In this document: positions 34,944 to 44,908 of the stretch, one piece after another | Position numbering within the stretch: position 1 is the first letter of the stretch | How the letters are laid out: every line of letters begins with the position of its first letter | NCBI GenBank assembly: GCA_028868825.1 | Contig: JAGWTU010000001.1 | Location: 62,001 to 126,000 of the forward strand | Source: Burkholderiales bacterium | Lineage (GTDB): Bacteria > Pseudomonadota > Gammaproteobacteria > Burkholderiales > Burkholderiaceae_C | DNA length: 64,000 bases | Direction of reading: 5' to 3' | Notes under the pieces: model-generated | What the model was told of the DNA's origin: nothing | The model's database searches: none | What the model saw: only the letters and a program-made list of their open reading frames with translations | Program-made: the position numbers and the translations under genes

Positions 34944-35810
34944 TCAATGGAAATCGAGGACCGAGACCCAGTCGACGCCGCGCGCCACGACGCTGTTGCG
35001 GAACGCGGCGTGGCGGTCGAGCAGGGCCTGGGCCTCGGGGTGGCCGGCGGCGCGCAGCGCGAGCACGGCGGCGGCGCGCTCGGCCGGCGCGCCGGTGTCG
35101 AGCACGCGTGCGAGATCGGCGAGCAGCGCGCCGCTGGCAAACGGCCCGACGCAGCGCCACAGCTCGGGACTGATGGTCCGGCCGGCCGACCAGCGCTCGT
35201 GCGCGTAGTCGCCGAGCATGCGCGCCAGCGTCGCGTTGGCGCGGCGGTCGAGGCCGACGATGGGGTGCAGCGGGCTGGCGACGAACAGCGCCTTCAGCAC
35301 CATCTGGTTCCAGGCATCGTCGTCGAGCTGCTCGGCCGGGTAGGGGTTGCGGTGCGCGACGGCCTCGAACACCGAGCGCATGTTCGTGCGCACACCCTCG
35401 GCGGCGCGCTGGCGGTGGCGCGGCGGGTCGGGGTAGAGCGGCAGGCCGGCGTAGAACGCCACCAGCTCGTCGAGGTCGGCGGTGGCGCAGAGCTGGTCGA
35501 GCCGGCGCACGAAGGTGTCGGCGTCGCCGCCTGCGGCCAGCAGCAGCCGCACGCGCGCCGCCTGGTCGACGCTCCAGGCCGAAGGATCCCAGCCGGGGCG
35601 CAGCGCGGCCGCCTGCGCCAGCGTCGCCGCATCGAGCGCCAGCGGTGCCTTGCCGAGCTTGCGCGCGACCAGGCTGACGGCGCGGTAGAGCTCGCGGTCG
35701 CTCGCGCCGCCGGTGCCGGTGACGGCGGCCGCCGATTCGTTCAGCCAGGCCGCACCGGCAGCCGTGATGCGGGATTCGAGCGCGCGCTGCAGCAGCGCTT
35801 CAGGACTCAT
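34944..35810 (-). CDS. eboA: EboA domain protein
   Basis: A 288-residue alpha-helical protein that defines the EboA family. It contains ELYRAVSLVARKLGK, WSVDQAARVRLLLAA, ELVAFYAGLPLYPDP, TNMRSVFEAVAHRNPYPAEQ, WNQMVLKALFVASPLHPIVGLDRRANATLARML and YAHERWSAGRTISPELWRCVGPF. No catalytic motif is known. It overlaps eboF by 11 bases and is followed by eboB. It may be a scaffold or binding protein in the ebo pathway. Confidence 0.92.
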   Translation of the reverse strand: MSPEALLQRALESRITAAGAAWLNESAAAVTGTGGASDRELYRAVSLVARKLGKAPLALDAATLAQAAALRPGWDPSAWSVDQAARVRLLLAAGGDADTFVRRLDQLCATADLDELVAFYAGLPLYPDPPRHRQRAAEGVRTNMRSVFEAVAHRNPYPAEQLDDDAWNQMVLKALFVASPLHPIVGLDRRANATLARMLGDYAHERWSAGRTISPELWRCVGPFASGALLADLARVLDTGAPAERAAAVLALRAAGHPEAQALLDRHAAFRNSVVARGVDWVSVLDFH

Positions 35811-37188
35811 GCGAGGCTCCCGGGAACAGATGGTCCAGCAGCAGTTGCTTGACGCTGGCCGCCGGCACCGGGCCTTCGCCCAGCATGCCGGGCGTGCCGG
35901 TGATGAAGAGCGGCCCCTCGCGCGGGTCGTCGGTGGGTCGGCCATGCGAGCCGCGCACGATGCCCGCGTCGAGCCCGATGACGTCCATCAGGTAGCGCAT
36001 GCCGATCGCCTTGCGCGCCAGCCGCGTCGCCACGGCGAGCTTGGGGAACCTGATCGTCGGATCGATGAACAGCTCCACCGGGTCGTAGCCGGGCTTGCGA
36101 TGGATCTCGACCGTGCGTGCGAAATCGGGCGCCCGCGCGTCGTCGAGGAAGTGGTAGTAGGTGAACCAGCTGTCGGCACGCGCCACCGCGACGAGTTCGC
36201 CCGCTCGCGCGTGATCGAGCCCCGCCGCATGCTTGCCGGCCGCGTCGAGCACGGTCTCGACGCCCGGCAGGGCGCGCAGGCAGTCGGCGACCTCCGCGAC
36301 GAGCTCGGGCCGGCGCACGTAGACATGGGCAAGCTGGTGGTCGGCGACCGCGAACGCGTCCGACGCGCCGGCGTCGAGCTGTTCGAGCCCGCGCTCCAGC
36401 CGCACCTTCAACCAGCCGGCGCGCCGCAGCGCGCGGTTGACATGCACCGGATGCGAGACCTCGGTGATGCCGTATTCCGACAGCGCGACGACCTGGCCGC
36501 CGGCGCGCTCGGCGGCATCGATCAGCGGCGCGCACAGCGCGTCGACCGCCGCGACCTGCGCCGGGATGCCCGGATGCTTGGGGCCGTAGCGCTGCAGGTC
36601 GTAATCCAGATGCGGCAGATAGACCAGGGTCAGCGTCGGCCGCTGCTGCTGCAGCATGTGTAGCGCGCTCGCGGCGATCCAGCGGCTGGAGACGATGTCG
36701 GCGCCCGGCCCCCAGAAGCGGAACAGCGGGAATTCGCCCAAGGCGCCCTGCAACTCGTCGCGCAGCGCCGACGGATGCGTGTGGATGTCGGGCAGCTTGC
36801 GGCCGTCGGCCAGGTACATCGGCCGCGGCGTCACCGCGTAGTCGACATCGGCGTACATGTTGTACCACCAGAAGAGCTGGGCGCAGGTGAACGAGGGGTC
36901 GCGCTTCTTCGCCGCGTCCCAGACCTTCTCGCCACCGACGAGCCGGTTGGACTGGCGCCACAGCCAGATCTCGGACAGCTCGCGGAAGTACCAGCCGTTG
37001 GCGACGATGCCGTGGTCGCGCGGCGCCAGGCCGGTGAGCATCGTCGACTGCACCGTCGTCGTGACGGCGGGCAGCACCGTCGTCAGCGGCCGCATCGCGC
37101 CGCGCGCGGCCAGCGCCTTCAGGTTCGGCGCATGGTCGAGCAGCGCCGGCGTGAGGCCGACGACGTTGAGGACCAGCGTCGGCTTCAT
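35800..37188 (-). CDS. eboF: EboF, nucleotide pyrophosphatase/phosphodiesterase family protein
   Basis: A 462-residue alkaline-phosphatase-superfamily enzyme, first gene of the ebo operon. The metal and nucleophile region reads NVVGLTPALLDHAPNL and PAVTTTVQSTMLTGLAPRDHGIVANGWY, with the catalytic threonine; later metal ligands occur in YLPHLDYDLQRYGP, ALSEYGITEV and SHPVHVNRAL. It likely hydrolyses a phosphodiester or phosphonate of the ebo product. The start at 37188 (MKPTLVLNVVG) is chosen by family; an open frame upstream is not protein-like. The interval 37189-37422 should hold the promoter; no clear box was found. Confidence 0.92.
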   Translation of the reverse strand: MKPTLVLNVVGLTPALLDHAPNLKALAARGAMRPLTTVLPAVTTTVQSTMLTGLAPRDHGIVANGWYFRELSEIWLWRQSNRLVGGEKVWDAAKKRDPSFTCAQLFWWYNMYADVDYAVTPRPMYLADGRKLPDIHTHPSALRDELQGALGEFPLFRFWGPGADIVSSRWIAASALHMLQQQRPTLTLVYLPHLDYDLQRYGPKHPGIPAQVAAVDALCAPLIDAAERAGGQVVALSEYGITEVSHPVHVNRALRRAGWLKVRLERGLEQLDAGASDAFAVADHQLAHVYVRRPELVAEVADCLRALPGVETVLDAAGKHAAGLDHARAGELVAVARADSWFTYYHFLDDARAPDFARTVEIHRKPGYDPVELFIDPTIRFPKLAVATRLARKAIGMRYLMDVIGLDAGIVRGSHGRPTDDPREGPLFITGTPGMLGEGPVPAASVKQLLLDHLFPGASHES

Positions 37189-37422
37189 CGGCCCCGCGCC
37201 TTGCGCCGCGGGGGCTGACTGGAGACGGAACGGTGCCTTGCATGTCGGGTTGCTGCCTGCGTCGCGCCGCATCCGTTGCGAATAGCGGCGAGGGTTGCCT
37301 GGTACAAACTGCTGCTCCTGCCACTGGAAACTGGTCGCCCCGGCATTCGGGTCCAACCCTATTCCCTAGTTTAGTCACCCATACTTCCATTGCGCAGACA
37401 CCGGTTCAGGGGGGTCTGTCAG

Positions 37423-39804
37423 TCAGGCGTGAAAGTCCGCACGACTACGAAGCCCATGCCAGACCTTCGAAGGATGCAGCGGGCCGAGCTTCCAGCGCCA
37501 CCGGTCCACGAGCAGTCCGACGATGAAGAGCAGGAGGCCGAGGCCGATCAGCGAGCGGTCGAGGCGCCTCGCGCCGCGCATCGGCAGCCTCTCGTGCGGG
37601 TCCCAGGCGGTGATCCAGCCCGCCCGTAGCCATGACTCCAACGCGGGATTGATGCCCGAAATGGCTGTCTCCGCGTCGGCGCGACGCAGGTAAAGCGCAT
37701 GCTGCGGGCCCCGCGGCGTCGGCACGACGATGTCGTAGAGACCGGGGCCATCGTCGGGCAGCGCGGCGCCGAGCCGGCCGGGGGCGATGGCCTGCGTCGC
37801 GACGGCCAGGCCATGGCGTCGCGGCGTGTCGACGACGATCGCCGGCGCGCCGGACGCGGCATCGAAATCGGCCTCGACGGTCGGGCCCCGCGACGTGTCG
37901 TTGACGGTGATGCCGGCGGCGGTCGCCCCGCCACCGACCCAGCCAGCCAAAGCACCCGCCAGCCGCGGCCAGTCGCGCCACGCCAGCCAGCGGGGCGTCC
38001 AGGGTCCCAGCGACGTGCTCAAGGCCATCACGCGGCCCAGCCCGGCGCCGCGCCAGGCCAGCAGCGGGTCGCCGCGTTCGCTGCGCAGGCCGACCACCGC
38101 ACCGGCCTGCGCCTTCGTCACGGCGAGGGCGTCGATGGCGGGCCAGGCGCCGAATTCGGCGGGCGCGAACGGCAGCGCGGCGCCGGCGCGCACGGCGATC
38201 GTGCCGCGCTCGATGCGCTGCCGCTGGCGCTCCACGCCGGCCTTCATCGCCGGCGCCAGCTCGGCGGCCTCAGCGACGGGAATCGCCTGACCGCCGCCGC
38301 TGGCGCGACGCAGCGCGCCGAGGTCGGCGTCGGCGCCGATGCCCAGCGCGATCGTCTCGATATGCGCGGCCGCCAGCCGGCGGCCGAGTTGCGCCAGCGG
38401 TGGCTCGTCGACGAAACCGTCGCTGACGACGACGAGCAGGCGCCGGCCGCTGGTCGCCCGTTCGAGCTCGGCGATCGCCGCTTCGAGCGCGGGCGCGAGC
38501 TTCGTGCCGCCGCCCGGCGCCACCGGCCAGTCGCGCGCCAGCGCGGCCTGCGCCGCCGGTGCTGGGGTCAGCGGCAACAGCAGGCGCGGCGCGACGTCGA
38601 AGACGATCAGCCCGAGCGCATCGCGCGCGCCGAAATCGGCCGCTGTCGCGGCGACGGCGCGCAGCGCCTGGGCATAGCGGTCGACGCCGCCGCTGCCCTG
38701 GCCCATGCTGCCCGACTTGTCGACGAGGAAGACGACGCTCGTCGGCTGCTCCAGCGCCGCCGGCACCGAGGCCAGCGGCAGCAGCGATTCGAGCGTCGAG
38801 CCGCGGTAGCCGCCGCGCGCGTAGGCACGCTCGCCGCCGAGCACGAGCAGGCCGGTGCCATGCTCGCGCACGGCGGCGGCGAGTGCGGTCCAGGCGCGCG
38901 GCCCGGCATCGGCGACGGCGACCTCGTCGAGCACGATGCCGCGATAGGCGCCGAGCCCGTCGGCCAGCGCATCCAGGCGCGATGCCGGCTCGACATCGAT
39001 GGCCCAGCCGCCGCGCTGCAGGCTGCGCGCCAGCGTCGCCGGGCTCGACGGGCCGCGCAGATAGAGCAGGGCGGCGCGCGGCGCGATCTCGACCGCGGCG
39101 GCACCGGCGCGCGCGTCGATGCGCCCGTCGGCGCCGTCGAGCGCGACGTCGACGACCGTGGCGCCGGCGCCGCGGGCGTCGAACTCGAGCGTCGCGCGGC
39201 CATGGCCGTCGACGCCGGCGCTGGCGGTCTGGCGACTGCCGTCCGCTTCGTGCGTGGTCGCGCTCACGCGCAGCGCCGCGGCGGCCGCGCCGCTCAGCCG
39301 CACGCTGACGCGCCAGCGCCGGCCCGTCCGCACGCTGGCCGGCGCCAGGACCTCGGCGATGCGCAGCGGCGGCGGCGGGCGGCCGACTTCGAGCCAACGC
39401 ACCGGCAGTGCGGCGGCGCGGGCGGCGCGCAGCGCGCGTGCGGCGTCGCCGCGGTTCTCCAGGCCGTCGGAGACGACGACGACGCCGGCATGCGGCTGCC
39501 GCGCATCGGCCGCGAGTGCCGCGTCGAGCGCGGCCTCGATGTCGGTGGCCTCGGCATCCAGCGCCGCGGGGGCGGTGGCGCCGGCGAAATCGATGCGGTC
39601 GACGGCCGCGCCACTGGCCTCGACCACTGCCGCGGCGGCACGCTCGGCGGCTTCGTGCGGCATGCTCTGCGAGCGGTCGACGAGCAGCAGCAGCCGCGGC
39701 CGGGCGCGCGCATCGAGCCAGCCGACCCCTGCCAGCGCGAGCGCCAGCACGAGCAGCGCCGCGAGCTGCAGCGCCAGCGCCAGCCGCGTGCGCCGTGGCG
39801 TCAT
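37423..39804 (-). CDS. Membrane protein with two von Willebrand A domains and a GATase-like domain
   Basis: A 793-residue protein anchored by helices at about 8-30 and near the C terminus (SLIGLGLLLFIVGLLVD). The first vWA domain has a full MIDAS motif DRSQS at 43; the second has DKSGS at 362. Between them, about 240-345, lies a type 1 glutamine-amidotransferase-like Rossmann domain (LLYLRGP, GIVLDEVAVAD, GLLVLGGERAYARGGY) that lacks an obvious catalytic cysteine. This is the layout of large vWA proteins found at the end of MoxR/DUF58/Bat operons. It starts in an ATGA overlap with the BatA-like gene and is the last gene of its operon. Confidence 0.88.
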   Translation of the reverse strand: MTPRRTRLALALQLAALLVLALALAGVGWLDARARPRLLLLVDRSQSMPHEAAERAAAAVVEASGAAVDRIDFAGATAPAALDAEATDIEAALDAALAADARQPHAGVVVVSDGLENRGDAARALRAARAAALPVRWLEVGRPPPPLRIAEVLAPASVRTGRRWRVSVRLSGAAAAALRVSATTHEADGSRQTASAGVDGHGRATLEFDARGAGATVVDVALDGADGRIDARAGAAAVEIAPRAALLYLRGPSSPATLARSLQRGGWAIDVEPASRLDALADGLGAYRGIVLDEVAVADAGPRAWTALAAAVREHGTGLLVLGGERAYARGGYRGSTLESLLPLASVPAALEQPTSVVFLVDKSGSMGQGSGGVDRYAQALRAVAATAADFGARDALGLIVFDVAPRLLLPLTPAPAAQAALARDWPVAPGGGTKLAPALEAAIAELERATSGRRLLVVVSDGFVDEPPLAQLGRRLAAAHIETIALGIGADADLGALRRASGGGQAIPVAEAAELAPAMKAGVERQRQRIERGTIAVRAGAALPFAPAEFGAWPAIDALAVTKAQAGAVVGLRSERGDPLLAWRGAGLGRVMALSTSLGPWTPRWLAWRDWPRLAGALAGWVGGGATAAGITVNDTSRGPTVEADFDAASGAPAIVVDTPRRHGLAVATQAIAPGRLGAALPDDGPGLYDIVVPTPRGPQHALYLRRADAETAISGINPALESWLRAGWITAWDPHERLPMRGARRLDRSLIGLGLLLFIVGLLVDRWRWKLGPLHPSKVWHGLRSRADFHA

Positions 39805-41420
39805 GGCGCCGGCTCCGCGGCGCCGAGCCGGCGCGCCTGGCGCAGCAGCGCGGCGATCTCCCACAGCAGCACGAGCAGCGCGGCGGCGAGCACCCAGGGC
39901 GTGGCGTCGCGGGGGATCGTTGGCGCGCCCGCGGGGGCCGGCGCGCTCGCGAGCGCCGGCGGCGCAGCGGCGGCGCCGGCGTGGTGCGGCACGACGCGCG
40001 CCGCTTCGACACCGCGATCGACGGCAGCGATCGGGTCGAGCAGCCGCGCGCGGAGCAGGCGCGAGAAGAGGAAATCGACGAGCAGCGGCGTCTGCGCTGA
40101 GGCGGCGCCGGCGCCGGCGCCGAAGTCGATCGCGGTCTCGATGCGCCGCGGCGCGGCGTCGTGCTCGACGATCAGCGGCTGGGCGCCGGCGGCGAGCAGC
40201 ACCGCTGCATCCGCCGGGTCGAGCGGCGCCGCCAGCCGCAGCGTGGCGGCGTCGAGCTCGACCCGGGCGCTGGCCTCGACCGCGGCGGACCATTGCAGAT
40301 CACCGCCGAGCGCCTGCGGCAGGCGCTCGGCGCGCACGCGCAGCGTCGGCAGGCCTGGCGGCATGCCGCCCGCGCCGCAGTCGAGCGCCGCTTCGGCCGC
40401 GGCCGCAGCTGCCTGGACCAGGCCCGGATGCGCGGCCACCGCGGCCCGCAGCGGTGCCGGGCAGCTCGGATCGACGGCGACGCGGCGCGGGCGCAGCGGC
40501 GCGAGGTCGAGGCTCAGGCCGTCGTCGTCGGGTAGCGCATCGCCGGGCACGAGCGTGGCGCTGACGCGATCGGCGCCGGCGATCGTTGCCGCGACGGTGA
40601 GCGACTGCCCGGCATCGAGTTGCCATGTCGATCGCTGCGGCGCCGCGCCGCTCGCGCCGCCCGAGGCAATCGTCAGCTCGCGCGTCTCGGGCGCGTCGCC
40701 GCCGTTGGCGAGCTCGATCAGCAGATCGATGCGCTGCGCCCCGTCGCCGTGGCGGCGCGCGGCCAGACGCACGACGGCCACGTTGCGGCGGCTGCGGCCG
40801 ACCTCGAAGACGCGGTCCGGCTGCCGACCCGCAGGCCAGTCGAAGACCTGCGCATGGGCGCCGTCGCTGACCAGCCATTGCAGGCGATCGACGCGCAGCA
40901 GCGCGGCCGGTGGTGGCGCCGGCGCGTAGCGTGGCACCACCGGCGCCGCGGCGGTCGCGGCGGTGGCGGTGGCGCGGAAAGCGGCCGCATCCGGTGCCGC
41001 ACCGAGTTCGCGCCAGGGGTCGCCGAGGGCGCGCCATTCGACGTCGACTGCGCCCGCTGGGCCGAGCGTGGCCAGCGCGGCGCGCGCCTGCGCCAGCCCC
41101 GATTCGAGCCGCGTGCCTCGGGCCTCGTGCATGGCCATGCTCGGCGCGTCGTCGACCCAGATCGTCACGGCGCGGCGCGCCAGCGGCCATTGCGGTCCGG
41201 CGAGCGCGACCAGCAGCAGCGCGGCGAGCAGCGCGCGGCGCCGCCACGCGGGGTCGGGTGGCGCGCTGACACCGGCGGCCGGCGGCGGCAGCGCGGCGCC
41301 GCGCCACAGCGGCAGGTACGACACCGCGATGGCGCGCCGCGGCCGGCCGCCGCGGTGCAGCCAGCGCAGCAGCGGCAGCAGCAGCAGCCCCGCCAGCCAG
41401 GCCGGAGCGATCCAGTTCAT
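39801..41420 (-). CDS. BatA-like vWA membrane protein
   Basis: A 539-residue protein. The N terminus (NWIAPAWLAGLLLLPLLRWLHRGG) is the BatA/aerotolerance-regulator membrane domain, with a second helix at about 65-80. The vWA-like segment following it reads VTIWVDDAPSM; the MIDAS motif is degenerate, DDAPS in place of DxSxS, so metal binding is doubtful. A long Ala-rich middle with beta-sandwich features follows, and a final helix (PWVLAAALLVLLWEIAALL) near 510. It overlaps its neighbours by four bases on both sides. The role is probably structural in a MoxR/vWA envelope complex. Confidence 0.85.
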   Translation of the reverse strand: MNWIAPAWLAGLLLLPLLRWLHRGGRPRRAIAVSYLPLWRGAALPPPAAGVSAPPDPAWRRRALLAALLLVALAGPQWPLARRAVTIWVDDAPSMAMHEARGTRLESGLAQARAALATLGPAGAVDVEWRALGDPWRELGAAPDAAAFRATATAATAAAPVVPRYAPAPPPAALLRVDRLQWLVSDGAHAQVFDWPAGRQPDRVFEVGRSRRNVAVVRLAARRHGDGAQRIDLLIELANGGDAPETRELTIASGGASGAAPQRSTWQLDAGQSLTVAATIAGADRVSATLVPGDALPDDDGLSLDLAPLRPRRVAVDPSCPAPLRAAVAAHPGLVQAAAAAAEAALDCGAGGMPPGLPTLRVRAERLPQALGGDLQWSAAVEASARVELDAATLRLAAPLDPADAAVLLAAGAQPLIVEHDAAPRRIETAIDFGAGAGAASAQTPLLVDFLFSRLLRARLLDPIAAVDRGVEAARVVPHHAGAAAAPPALASAPAPAGAPTIPRDATPWVLAAALLVLLWEIAALLRQARRLGAAEPAP

Positions 41421-42294
41421 CGGCGCAGCGAGCGGGCGCGCACGAGGTGCGCCAGCAGCATCGCCTGCCAGGGGCGGGCGAGATCCCAGTCGCTGTGCGC
41501 GACGCCGCTGCGCGCGCACCAGGCGCGCAGCCGCAGCGCCAGCGCGGCGCGCTCCTGCGTCGCGGCGGCGGTGGCCGCGGCGCCGCCACGCACGGCCAGC
41601 CGCGCGCCGGTCTCGACGTCGACGAGTTCGACCTCGCCCGCGGCCTCCGCGTCGGCCGCCAGCCGCGTCTCGGCGGCGGCGCCGAGCTGCAGCAGATGCA
41701 GCGCCGTGCAACGTTCGAGCAGCGCGGCGAGGTCGCGGTGCGCGGCGTCGGCTGCGAGGAAATCGCTGATCAGCACGACCGCGCCGCGCAACTGGCGCGC
41801 GCAGGCGCCGGGCGCGCCGACGACACCGCGCGGCGCCGGCCGCAGCCCGGCCAGCGTGCGTGCGACGGCCGCGTAATGCGTGCGTCCGCGACCCGCCGGC
41901 ACCTCGGCGATGCGGCGCTCGCCGTAGACGACGAGCCCGACGCGGTGGCCGAGCTGCAGCAGCGCGTAGGCCAGCGCGGCGGCCAGTGCCGCAGCCGCCG
42001 GCCATTTGCCGGCCAGCGCCATCGACGAGCTGGCGTCGACGAGCAGCGTCCAGTCGGCGACCGTCTCCGATTCGAAACGCCGCACCACCGGGTGCAGGCG
42101 GCGCGCCGTCTGGCGCCAGTCGATGTGGCGCACCTCGTCGCCGGGGGCGTAGTCGCGGTGGTCGAAATGCTCGATGCCGACGCCGGCGCGGCGCGCCACC
42201 GCGCGCGCGCCGGGCAGGCGCTGGGCGCGATCGACGAGCAGTTGCGCCGCCGCGTGGGCGAAGGCGCGCAGCTCGGGCTCGGAGGGCAGCGGGG

Positions 42295-42313
<19 letters not shown>
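41417..42313 (-). CDS. DUF58 domain protein
   Basis: A 298-residue protein of the DUF58 family. The signature HFDHRDYAPGDEVRHIDWRQ, then TARRLHPVVRRFE, lies at about 49-83. It is followed by a vWA-like domain with an intact MIDAS start LLVDASSSM. DUF58 proteins are encoded beside MoxR ATPases and are thought to be their substrates or partners. The ATG at 42313 lies inside the MoxR gene, giving a 19-base overlap; the stop overlaps the BatA-like start. Confidence 0.93.
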
Positions 42314-43359
<1,046 letters not shown>

Positions 43360-44401
43360 GCTTGAACGTATCGGTTCTGGGTGGGAGTCAGGCGCGCGTC
43401 GGCGGTGGCGATGGGTGCGGTCGCCGCCGCGGGCGCGGCGGCGGAGGCCGTCGCAGCCGCTTTGGTGTCTATTCCATCGTACAGGCCCGCCTGGTCGGAC
43501 GCGCTGCGCTCGGCGGTCGCATTCGACGACTTCGGCGCCGGCGTGGCGTGCCGCGCGATGGCGCCGAGGTGGGTCAGGCCCACCTTGTCGTCGCGACCGT
43601 CGCCGGCACCGAGCCCGGCGGCGGCCACCGCCGTGGTGGCGCCGGGCGGCGGCGGGCCGGCGCCGATCGAGGCCGCGTCCGGCGCCGGACCCTTGCCGGC
43701 CGGTGCCCCGGCGTCGGTGCTGGCGACGTCGGCGCCGGACGCCCCCGTCGGTGCCGGCGCGGCATCGTGAGCGGCGCCCTGTTTGTCCGTGGCGCCTGCG
43801 GCCTGCGCCTGCAGCGCGTCGGCGATCTCGCGGCCGGTCGCGGTGGCGGCCTCGCTCGCCAACTCGCCTGCGGCGGCGACCGGCGGCGGCGCCGTCGCGG
43901 CGACGTCCGGCTGTGGCGTCGTTCGCGGGCCGGCCCCGGTGGGCACCAGGGCCGCCAGCGCCAGCACCAGCAGCGCGGTGGCGGTGGCGCGCGCCAGCCG
44001 CCTGCGCTCGCGCGGCGCCGCGTCGGCCCGGCGCTCGCGCAGCAAGCGCAGCGACAGTTCGCTGCGCGCGGCGGCCCAGCTTTCGAGGCGGCGCCGGGCC
44101 GCTGAGGGCCCCGCCTCGAGCAGCGTCGAGTAGGCCGACGCGCCGCCCAGATGCCGGTCGGCCCAGAGCGCGCAAGCGCCGTCGCCGGGGCGCCGCCAGA
44201 GCGCGCGCGCCGGCAGCGCGAGCCACAGCAGGCCGGCGGCGCCGACGACCGCGGCGATGCCGATCCCGGCCACGCGCAGCCCGGCGGCGAGGCCGGCCAG
44301 CGCCGCCGTTCCCAGCAGCGCCTGCTCGAGCGCGGCGACGAGCCGGCCGCGCAGCAGATGGCGCCGCACCGCGGCCCCCAGGGCGGCCAGCGGTGGCGTG
44401 T

Positions 44402-44908
44402 TCACAGCGGCCCCGGCCAGCGCCACAGTGCCGCCGCCAAGGCGACGGCGACGGCCGTGGCCGCGAGTTCGAGCGCGCGCTCGGAACCGGAACCCGCGCG
44501 AGCTGGCCGCCGCAGCAGCGCGCCGACGGCGGGCAGGGCACCGGCCGCCAGCCACAGCGACGCCTCCGCGGCGAGCACGCGCGCGGCGACGTCGACGCTG
44601 GCCGACCAGCCGAGCACGACCAGCGGCAGGGCCGGTGCGACGATCAGCAGCGCCCCCGCCGCCGCGGGTCGCCAGCCGCGTGCGGCGCCGGCGCGCGGCC
44701 CCTGCAGCGCCAGCGCGATGGCGCGCGCCAGCCACAACAGTTGCAGCACCTGGCCGGCGCAGCGGCTGGCGTCCTGGCCATGCTCGATCGCCAGCCGGCT
44801 GCAGCCCAGCCACCAGGCAGAGCAGGCCGCGGCGACGGCGATGCCGATGAGCGCATCGATGCGGTGCCCGACGAGGTCGCTCACGGCCTTGTCCATGGCG
44901 CCGTTCAT
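44402..44908 (-). CDS. Integral membrane protein of unknown function
   Basis: A 168-residue protein with about four transmembrane helices (ALIGIAVAAACSAWWLG, GALLIVAPALPLVVLG, LWLAAGALPAVGALL, ALELAATAVAVALAAALW). There are no charged catalytic motifs. It overlaps both neighbouring genes by four bases. The composition and position resemble DUF4129-like or unclassified membrane proteins often found beside MoxR operons, but no assignment is made. Confidence 0.72.
   Translation of the reverse strand: MNGAMDKAVSDLVGHRIDALIGIAVAAACSAWWLGCSRLAIEHGQDASRCAGQVLQLLWLARAIALALQGPRAGAARGWRPAAAGALLIVAPALPLVVLGWSASVDVAARVLAAEASLWLAAGALPAVGALLRRPARAGSGSERALELAATAVAVALAAALWRWPGPL

Noticed and set aside
37699..40929. 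A plus-strand frame of more than 1,000 codons opposite the vWA genes
   Set aside because: It is antisense to genes with clear domains and has Arg/Ala/Gln-rich shadow composition.
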